Positions 1 to 5,841 of a DNA stretch of 64,000 nt are shown in pieces. Origin of the DNA: Sphingobium sp. D43FB (GTDB lineage Bacteria > Pseudomonadota > Alphaproteobacteria > Sphingomonadales > Sphingomonadaceae). The notes beneath the pieces were generated by a model. That model was given only the letters and a program-made list of their open reading frames with translations, was not told the DNA's origin and did not search any database. Both the position numbers and the translations under genes were made by a program. The first letter of the stretch is position 1; each line of letters opens with the position of its first letter. The stretch lies in assembly GCF_002312805.1 (NCBI RefSeq), contig NZ_NMUA01000011.1, positions 62,001-126,000 on the forward strand. The letters run 5' to 3'.

Positions 1-1028
1 GCTTCTATGCCGTTTCGATAGGCAGCGACCTTTGGCGCTACGCTTTCGTCGCCGACCTGATGGAAGGCGAAATACCATTTATAGTGGAAGGCGTCCGTCA
101 GCGGCGGGCTATCTTTCCATTCGGGATGACCGGCGTAAAATGCGCGCATCGTGTCCGCACGGGGGATGTCCCATGCGCGGTTGACCGCTTCGCGTTGGGC
201 GAGCGTCAGTTCCACGCCCTCACCAACCGGGATGAGGCGGTTGATCGCGACATGGGCGATGGTCGGCAGGATCAGCGTCAGCACCAGCCAGATACCGGCC
301 AGCGTCGCGGCATTGGCGACGGAACTCCAGCGCATCCGCCCGACCAGCAACGTCACGCCGATCCAGAAGGCGAGGTAGAGCGCGACTAGACCCTGCACGG
401 ACAGGAGGGTGGGCAAGGGCACGGCGGACTGGATGGCGCCTATCGTCAGCGGCGCCGCAAGCGCCAGGAACAGCAAGCCGCCGCGCAGCAGCACGCGCCG
501 ACGCCATAGCGACCTACCCGATCCCGTCAGGGCGTCCAGCATGCGCAGCCTTCCCGCTTCCCGTTCCCCCGACACCAGATCGTGAAACAGGGCGATCACG
601 AACAAGGGGGTCAGATAGACCAGCACGAAGGAAAAATCGAAACGACCCGGCAGGGCGAGTTCAGGATTGAACGCCTCGCCATCATAAAGCTGCGCTTCCA
701 ACCCAAGCGCGCGAACACGCAGGATATAGGGCGCGACATCGCGCAGGCCTAGGGCGGCAAAGGCCAGCGGCGAAGGCGTGTCCCAAGTGGCGTGAAAACT
801 ATAATAGGCCGCGGTGCCAGGGTCTTTCGTCTCGGCCGCCCATTGCGCGACGGCCGCCATATCCTGCGCCTGTTTGGGCTGGATCCGGGCGATGACGTCG
901 CGTTGGCGGGCGACTTCGGCCATGCCGGCCGCCACGGAGGCAGCCGCCAGCAAAGCGACCAACAACAGCGCCAGCAGCGCCATGCGGGAGCGCAGCAGCA
1001 GGCGCAATTCATGGGTGAGGAGGGTCAT
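1..1028 (-). CDS. ABC-2 type permease, DUF3526 family (second of pair, 3' part outside window)
   Basis: The reading frame is open from an ATG at 1028 to the left edge, so about 342 codons are visible and the C-terminus is missing. The protein starts MTLLTHELRLLLRSR and has a hydrophobic segment at about residues 15-36. A long extracytoplasmic region follows, then a second hydrophobic segment and a GEREAGRLRML motif, the cytosolic coupling motif of ABC-2/DUF3526 permeases. The start overlaps the stop of the previous permease gene as ATGA, so the two are translationally coupled. It should act in the inner membrane with the ATPase at 2464-3201. The family is clear; the substrate is unknown. A downstream partner such as a TonB receptor would lie outside the window. 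Confidence 0.85.
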   Translation of the reverse strand, partial: MTLLTHELRLLLRSRMALLALLLVALLAAASVAAGMAEVARQRDVIARIQPKQAQDMAAVAQWAAETKDPGTAAYYSFHATWDTPSPLAFAALGLRDVAPYILRVRALGLEAQLYDGEAFNPELALPGRFDFSFVLVYLTPLFVIALFHDLVSGEREAGRLRMLDALTGSGRSLWRRRVLLRGGLLFLALAAPLTIGAIQSAVPLPTLLSVQGLVALYLAFWIGVTLLVGRMRWSSVANAATLAGIWLVLTLILPTIAHVAINRLIPVGEGVELTLAQREAVNRAWDIPRADTMRAFYAGHPEWKDSPPLTDAFHYKWYFAFHQVGDESVAPKVAAYRNGIE

Positions 1029-2467
1029 GCACGAGCTTTCTGAAGAATGCGGGCAACGGGCAGCAACGCCAGCAGCGCGAACGCCAGCCAGGCGAGCAAC
1101 AGGCCAAGCCCAGGCAGGCTGGCTTCGACCAGATCGCCCGTGGTCGCCGGTTTGAAGCGGAATTGCGGGATCGTCTGCCAATGGTCGGCGGAGATGCGCT
1201 TGCGCTGATCGGCACCGGCATCCTTGGCCTTGTCATCGGCATAGCGGACGGTGTCGGCCTGCAACTGGTTCAGCTGCTGGACCATGGCATAACGATAGGC
1301 TTCGGCCTGAGCCAGGAACCGGCGATGGCCTTCCAGGTCGGTGCCTGCCGCAGCCATCGACAGCCGGCGCAGGGCGATGGCTGGACTGATGATGCCGAAA
1401 TCGTCGGTCAGTCGGCTCTGCGCCTGCTGGACGGTGAAGCTGCGCTTGGCATAATCGTCGAACAGGCGCGATGTCAGCTTCTCACCTTCGACCGCGAGCA
1501 GGCCGTTATAATTGACCGGCAGATCCTCGATCCTGTCGACGCCATAGTGGCGCAGCACCTTTTGCCTGAAGGCGGTGAAGAAGGGATCGTCGGGATTATG
1601 TGCGTCGCCGAGACGATGCAGATCCTGCTGGATCGCGATGTCGGTTTCGAGCCGGGTGGGGAGCATGTGGGTTTGCGCCGCAATGTCAGGCGCAACGCGC
1701 GGGAGCAGGATGACAAGCACCGTCCAGAGCGCGAGCAACGCAAGCAGCGCGTCGCGCCCGCGCCGCACCAGCGCGGAAACCAGGATGACGATGATCGACC
1801 AAAGCGCCAGATAGGCACCATAGCCCAGCACCATGACGGCCATCGGCCCGGCCAGCGCGCCCGGCTGTCCCGCGATCAGCAGAAAGGCGGCCAGCGCGGG
1901 GAGGCCGACCAGCGCCGCGACTATGGCGAGCGCCAGCAACTTGCCCAGCAGCAGCGCGCGCGCGGAAACGCCCTGGACGAGCATCTGGCGCAGCGTGCCG
2001 CGTTCCCGTTCCCGCGCGACTGCCCCATAGCCGAGGAAAACCAGCAACAATGGGGCGATCACTTGCAGGACGAAGGCCGGTGTCAGCTGGCCGAAGCGCA
2101 CCAGCAGCGATGATTGGCGGACATCGCCGAAATTGGCGCTGTTCTGCCGATGGCCTTCCAGGAACATGCTGTTGCCGGTGAAGGCATCGACGCCCGGATC
2201 GAAGGCCGCGAGTAGCGGCAGGGGGCGAAAGATGAAATTGCCGAAATGGACCATGCGATGGGGATGCCGGTCGGGCTGCGCCGTAAATTCCTGCGCTGCC
2301 TGCGCCTGGAACCGAGCGCGGGTTTCGGCGATGCCGCTCTGATGAGACCAGCTGATGAGGGCGGCGGCGAGCGTGAGGAGGGTGAGCAGCGCGAAGGCGA
2401 TGACGGTGACGCGATTGCGCCGCATCAATCGCAATTCGTCGCGGGCGATCAGGGTGATGGCGTTCAT
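1025..2467 (-). CDS. ABC-2 type permease, DUF3526 family
   Basis: This 480-residue inner-membrane protein has a membrane segment near residues 21-41 and a large periplasmic loop. A hydrophobic core follows around residues 130-260, and a last membrane helix lies near the C-terminus. The motif ARERERGTLRQMLVQG in the cytosolic loop is typical of ABC-2 permeases that carry a DUF3526 domain. The gene overlaps the ATPase gene upstream and the second permease downstream by 4 bases each. The set therefore encodes an ATPase plus two related permeases. Family assignment is by motif and layout. The transported substrate cannot be read from the sequence, although the Zur-like site upstream hints at metal homeostasis. 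Confidence 0.88.
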   Translation of the reverse strand: MNAITLIARDELRLMRRNRVTVIAFALLTLLTLAAALISWSHQSGIAETRARFQAQAAQEFTAQPDRHPHRMVHFGNFIFRPLPLLAAFDPGVDAFTGNSMFLEGHRQNSANFGDVRQSSLLVRFGQLTPAFVLQVIAPLLLVFLGYGAVARERERGTLRQMLVQGVSARALLLGKLLALAIVAALVGLPALAAFLLIAGQPGALAGPMAVMVLGYGAYLALWSIIVILVSALVRRGRDALLALLALWTVLVILLPRVAPDIAAQTHMLPTRLETDIAIQQDLHRLGDAHNPDDPFFTAFRQKVLRHYGVDRIEDLPVNYNGLLAVEGEKLTSRLFDDYAKRSFTVQQAQSRLTDDFGIISPAIALRRLSMAAAGTDLEGHRRFLAQAEAYRYAMVQQLNQLQADTVRYADDKAKDAGADQRKRISADHWQTIPQFRFKPATTGDLVEASLPGLGLLLAWLAFALLALLPVARILQKARA

Positions 2468-3201
2468 GCGGTGACGGCCTCCCGCGCAAATTTGCGGTGC
2501 AGGTCGCGCACGTCGAAGCGGTCCGCGCCCTGCGCCGCTGCCTCGTCGATGATCCGGCCCGATTCCAGGAAGCCGATGCGATCGGCAATGTCGGCGGCGG
2601 ACAGCAGGTCGTGGGTGACCATCAGCACCGCCGCGCCCCTGCGCGCCACGTCGTGGACCAGCCTGTTGAAATCGGCGGTTGCGCGCGGATCAAGGCCCGA
2701 TGACGGCTCGTCGAGCAGCAGCACCGGCACGGCGCGTAGCAGGGCGATGGCAATCGCCACTTTCTGCCGCATGCCTTTGGAAAAGCCGCCCATCCGCTTG
2801 TCCCAGGCCGATGTCTGCAGGCCGGTGGCCTCGAACGCGCCGTCGATATCCTGCGGGGCGGGGTGGCGACCGGCCAGTGCGAGCAGATAGGCGGCATTTT
2901 CGCGCGCGGTCAGATGTTCGTAGAGGGCGACATTTTCCGGTACATAAGCGATCTGGTCACGCGCCTTGTCGGCCTGTGCGATCGGATCATGCCCGGCCAC
3001 AAGGATAGTGCCGCTATCTGGCCGGGCAAAGCCCAACAGGGCCGACATGGTGGTCGACTTGCCCGCGCCATTGCCGCCCAGAAGCGCGTAGATTTCGCCT
3101 GCATCGACATGCAGGCTCAGGCCGCGCAGCACGCGCTGGCTGCCATAGGATAGGTGAACGTCGGACAAGATGATGCGCTGGCCGGTGGCCGTCAGGGACA
3201 T
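2464..3201 (-). CDS. ABC transporter ATP-binding protein
   Basis: This is the 245-residue cytosolic ATPase of the DUF3526 transporter. Walker A is GGNGAGKST at residues 42-50. The signature region is GGFSKGMRQK at about 138-147, the degenerate form usual in ABC-2 (NatA-like) systems. Walker B is LLLDEP at 161-166 and the switch histidine is in MVTHD near residue 197. The ATG at 3201 is preferred over longer frames because an AAGGAG Shine-Dalgarno lies just upstream. The stop overlaps the first permease start. It powers export or membrane remodelling by the two downstream permeases. The substrate is unknown. Confidence 0.92.
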   Translation of the reverse strand: MSLTATGQRIILSDVHLSYGSQRVLRGLSLHVDAGEIYALLGGNGAGKSTTMSALLGFARPDSGTILVAGHDPIAQADKARDQIAYVPENVALYEHLTARENAAYLLALAGRHPAPQDIDGAFEATGLQTSAWDKRMGGFSKGMRQKVAIAIALLRAVPVLLLDEPSSGLDPRATADFNRLVHDVARRGAAVLMVTHDLLSAADIADRIGFLESGRIIDEAAAQGADRFDVRDLHRKFAREAVTA

Positions 3202-3254
3202 GATATGGGCTCCTTGGCTGTTGGCGCGGAGCATTTCGCCGTTGCAGCAATCTG

Positions 3255-3277
3255 TCAATGAAATAGTATAACATTTC
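3255..3277 (-). promoter_or_regulatory. Zur-box-like palindrome upstream of ABC operon
   Basis: One arm reads TATAACATTTC and matches exactly the half-site of the proteobacterial Zur consensus as I remember it (GAAATGTTATA and its complement around one central base). The other arm, TCAATGAAATA, matches at 7 of 11 positions. The site lies 54-76 bases before the ATG of the ATPase, where a repressor could block transcription. Zinc control is an inference from this match only. Confidence 0.45.
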
Positions 3278-3633
3278 AATTAACGGCTGGGTCATGCCGC
3301 GCAATATCGCTGGGCATGGCCCGATACCGAGAGTCTTGGATCACCCTGATTGATCGCTGCAACTGCGCCGCGCCAACATTCGCGATGCTTCGAAACGTCC
3401 ACGCACGCCAATGGCGACAGCCATGCAACGTCCAATGAGTCGCCATGGCGGCCCGCTTATACCATGTCATGGGCTGATACGCCCTAAAGGCCGTATAGAA
3501 GATACAAGAAATTGGTTCGATACCGGCATGATCGAGGCAAGACGCTTCGTGCTTTCCCACGGTGTTATGGGTATCTTTTTTATGCCCGCCTAATCCATAT
3601 GATCACGTGGCCAGCGAAGTAAAGATGCATCGA

Positions 3634-3639
3634 TATAAT
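3634..3639 (+). promoter_or_regulatory. Candidate -10 element of rhodopsin operon
   Basis: A perfect TATAAT lies 42 bases before the rhodopsin ATG in an AT-rich stretch. No convincing -35 hexamer is found 16-18 bases upstream, so this is either an activator-dependent promoter or chance. The ribosome-binding site CAGGGGT lies just before the ATG at 3681. Confidence 0.35.
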
Positions 3640-3680
3640 GCTCATCATTCGCTCATCGCGATTTTGTTCAGGGGTCTATT

Positions 3681-4463
3681 ATGGATATGATTACGGCAGA
3701 CCAATATCTATTGGTCTATAACGCATTTTCGTTCACATTCGCCTCGATGGCTGCGGCCACATTATTCTTCTGGTTTGGGCGATCGCAGGTCGGGCCGGCC
3801 TATAAGACGGCATTGACGATCACGGGATTGGTCACGGCGATCGCAGCCTATCATTATTACCGCATTTTCGAGAGCTGGTCGGAAGCTTATGCTTTGACCG
3901 ATGGCGTCATCACGGCGAGCGGCGTCGCCTTCAATGACGCCTATCGCTATGTCGACTGGCTGTTGACGGTCCCGTTGCTGCTGATCGAACTGGTGCTGGT
4001 GATGCGCCTGTCGCAAAGTGCGACGGTGTCTACGTCGGTCCGCCTGGGTTCGGCCGCGGCGCTGATGATCATCCTGGGCTATCCGGGCGAAATTGCCGAC
4101 AACAACAGCACGCGCGCCTTGTGGGGCACCTTGTCGTCCATTCCCTTCCTCTACATCGTGTGGGAATTGTTCAAGGGGCTGGGCGATGCGATCGAGCGGC
4201 AGCCGGAAAGCGCACGCGGGTTGATCAAGCAGGCACGCTTGCTGACCTTCGCGTCATGGGGCTTCTATCCCATCGTCTATATGATCCCCTACACTAATCT
4301 GGCCGGTGGTGCGGTCGAAACCGGCGTGCAGATCGGCTACACTATTGCCGATCTTATCGCCAAGGCTGGCGTAGGCATCCTCGTCTACATGATCGCCGTG
4401 CGCAAATCGGCGGCCGAATATGGTGAGCCGGGCAAGCCCGCCGCCGTAACGGCGACGCATTGA
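3681..4463 (+). CDS. Light-driven proton pump, xanthorhodopsin/proteorhodopsin family
   Basis: This is a 260-residue seven-helix retinal protein of the inner membrane. Helix C carries RYVDWLLTVPLLLIE, giving proton acceptor Asp92, Thr96 and proton donor Glu103, the DTE triad of eubacterial outward proton pumps. His58 matches the His75 of proteorhodopsin that pairs with the acceptor. Leu100 is at the spectral tuning site and predicts green absorption. Trp193, Tyr196 and Pro197 form the helix F pocket, and Asp224 and Lys228 (Schiff-base lysine) lie in helix G. Gly149 falls where xanthorhodopsin has the glycine that opens the carotenoid-antenna site and proteorhodopsin has Phe. Retinal would come from the Blh gene downstream. 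Family and pump function are firm; antenna binding is inferred. Confidence 0.95.
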   Translation: MDMITADQYLLVYNAFSFTFASMAAATLFFWFGRSQVGPAYKTALTITGLVTAIAAYHYYRIFESWSEAYALTDGVITASGVAFNDAYRYVDWLLTVPLLLIELVLVMRLSQSATVSTSVRLGSAAALMIILGYPGEIADNNSTRALWGTLSSIPFLYIVWELFKGLGDAIERQPESARGLIKQARLLTFASWGFYPIVYMIPYTNLAGGAVETGVQIGYTIADLIAKAGVGILVYMIAVRKSAAEYGEPGKPAAVTATH

Positions 4464-4471
4464 GACCGGCT

Positions 4472-4507
4472 ATGAACCGGCAGGTTGCAACTAACCTGCC
4501 GGTTCAT
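4472..4507 (+). repeat. 15-bp perfect inverted repeat between rhodopsin and blh
   Basis: The arms contain GAACCGGCAGGTT and its exact complement, extended to 15 pairs, with a 6-base loop. The hairpin starts 8 bases after the rhodopsin stop codon and ends 15 bases before the blh ATG. There is no T-run, so it is not a classic terminator. It may protect the rhodopsin transcript or reduce expression of blh relative to the opsin. Confidence 0.85.
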
Positions 4508-4522
4508 GCCAAGGATAGAAGC

Positions 4523-5431
4523 ATGGATCACAGCCCGACCCGGTTTGACGATTGGCGTATCGCGAGCCTGTTGCTGGCGACGATCGGCATCATTTGTCTC
4601 TATCAGTTCGGACTGGTGGTCGATACCGCCGCGATGACAGCGCTCTCGTCGGCGGCTTTGCTTATCGTCGGTATGCCGCATGGCAGTTTCGATCTCGCGT
4701 TGCTGCAAAATGGATCATCGGCCCAAGGGATATTCCGCTCCCGTGTTGCGCTGATCAGCCTGTATCTGGCTTGCGCTGCGGCGATGTATCTCTTGTGGCG
4801 AGTGGCACCGGTCGCGGCGTTGACGGCATTCATCCTCATGTCGGTCATCCACTTTGCCGAGGATTGGGACGAATGCGGTTCCTCCTTCATTGCCGCGGGC
4901 ATGGCGCTTGCGCTGCTTTCCGCGCCATCGTTACTGCATGGCGATAGCCTTGGCCCCTTGTTCACGACCTTGTCCGGTCAAGCCTCTGCCGCCGTGCTGG
5001 CCGATTGCCTGCTGCTTGTGGCGCCCACCATGCTGCTGCTGGCTATGGTCGGTGTCGCCATGTTGTGGCGCATTGGTCGGCGCAAGCTGGCGCTTTCGGC
5101 AGCCTGCGCGCTCATGGCCATGCTCGTGCTACCGCCAGTGCTCGGCTTTGCGCTCTTTTTCTGCCTTGTCCATTCGCCCATTCAGTTTCGCGCCCACGCC
5201 GCAGCGCTTGGCTTACGAGGCATCAGCCAGTGGGGCGGGATCGTCATTCCGCTAACCCTTGGCGGATTGGGCATTGCCGTTGCCATCTTCGCATTGGGGA
5301 GCGGGCAGTCCCTGACCGACAGCATTTTTGTCAGCAGCTTCATGGCTCTATCGGTCCTCACCGCGCCGCACATGGCGGTGCCCGTGATCCTTCGAATGGC
5401 ACAGGGTCGCCAACCATCCGCAAATCTTTAA
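4523..5431 (+). CDS. blh: Brp/Blh family beta-carotene 15,15'-dioxygenase
   Basis: This 302-residue multi-helix membrane enzyme should cleave beta-carotene into two retinal molecules for the rhodopsin just upstream. Family motifs are GMPHGSFDLAL at residues 50-60 (His53) and IHFAEDW at 109-115 (His110), plus a third conserved region CLVHSP at about 214-219 (His217). The ATG at 4523 is preferred because AAGGA precedes it and because earlier possible starts lie in or before the hairpin at 4472-4507. In the third motif the usual second histidine (HxxxH) appears as Gln221, an odd feature for a proposed iron ligand. Pairing with an opsin gene strongly supports the assignment. Confidence 0.88.
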   Translation: MDHSPTRFDDWRIASLLLATIGIICLYQFGLVVDTAAMTALSSAALLIVGMPHGSFDLALLQNGSSAQGIFRSRVALISLYLACAAAMYLLWRVAPVAALTAFILMSVIHFAEDWDECGSSFIAAGMALALLSAPSLLHGDSLGPLFTTLSGQASAAVLADCLLLVAPTMLLLAMVGVAMLWRIGRRKLALSAACALMAMLVLPPVLGFALFFCLVHSPIQFRAHAAALGLRGISQWGGIVIPLTLGGLGIAVAIFALGSGQSLTDSIFVSSFMALSVLTAPHMAVPVILRMAQGRQPSANL

Positions 5432-5565
5432 TAAGAAAATTTGCAGCTTCGCTCAAATGCGACGGGCAACTGGTTGGTCTGGAATCGGGGGGAGCGATGC
5501 CCGATAGTCACATTCGCAAACAGCCGGGTGGATGTCTGCGAGATTGACGCTGCCTGCGTCTTCTG

Positions 5566-5639
5566 GCCGAAATCCACGCTGAGGACGTTGAACCCGTCGT
5601 CGCTAATGACCACCGGCCGTCCTTTTCGGCTTCGTCATG
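5566..5639 (-). pseudogene. Relic of sspB 3' end
   Basis: These 74 bases align with 8429-8503, the last 25 or so codons of sspB, in the same orientation, with 10 mismatches and one single-base gap. With the gap restored the relic reads DEAEKDG then PVVISDDGFNVLSVDFG, against DEAENDG then [17 protein letters not shown] in the intact gene. No similarity is seen outside this stretch. The gap shifts the frame and there is no start, so it is non-functional. The differences look like those between sspB genes of different species rather than a fresh duplication. Confidence 0.85.
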
Positions 5640-5805
5640 GGCCTTATGGTCGCGATGCTGTGCCGCACGTCACAAGATTCGGCCCTATCCCGCATTGCGA
5701 CAGAGTGGTTGCGAACAGATTTTACCCGCCAGAAGGCACGGCCTCTCCGTTGTGATGCCCAATGTTCGAAGCATAGTTTTTCATCACCCCAGACCGGTTC
5801 GCCGA

Positions 5806-5838
5806 TTCCTCTCCTAGAAGTCAGTAAAGTGAGAGGAA
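5806..5838 (+). promoter_or_regulatory. Inverted repeat masking the ribosome-binding site of the TonB receptor
   Basis: TTCCTCTC at 5806-5813 is exactly complementary to GAGAGGAA at 5831-5838, and the second arm is the Shine-Dalgarno of the receptor gene (ATG at 5842). In mRNA this forms an 8-bp hairpin that would hide the ribosome-binding site unless opened by a ligand, RNA or protein. Confidence 0.6.
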
Positions 5839-5841
5839 GAT

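Larger units (their letters stand above)
3202..3680. other. Intergenic region between ABC operon and rhodopsin gene
   Basis: These 479 bases are visibly more AT-rich than the surrounding genes. They hold the divergent control regions of the ABC operon (including the Zur-like site) and of the rhodopsin gene. The short frames inside lack coding character or recognisable products. No tRNA, IS end or CRISPR repeat is seen. The AT-richness fits acquired DNA next to the rhodopsin module. Confidence 0.6.
5432..5841. other. Intergenic region with sspB relic between blh and TonB receptor gene
   Basis: These 410 bases separate blh from the receptor gene. They contain a degraded copy of the 3' end of sspB (5566-5639) and, at the right end, an inverted repeat that covers the receptor's ribosome-binding site. 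The rest contains no frame with coding character and no recognisable mobile-element end. Confidence 0.6.

Noticed and set aside
1163-2113. Plus-strand frame of 316 codons opposite the permease genes
   Set aside because: It is a mirror frame in GC-rich DNA, rich in Arg, Gln and His, without known motifs; the minus-strand permease has clear family motifs.
4460-4522. Longer blh start at TTG 4460 or ATG 4472
   Set aside because: These codons overlap the opsin stop or lie inside the 15-bp hairpin and have no ribosome-binding site; ATG 4523 has AAGGA at good spacing.
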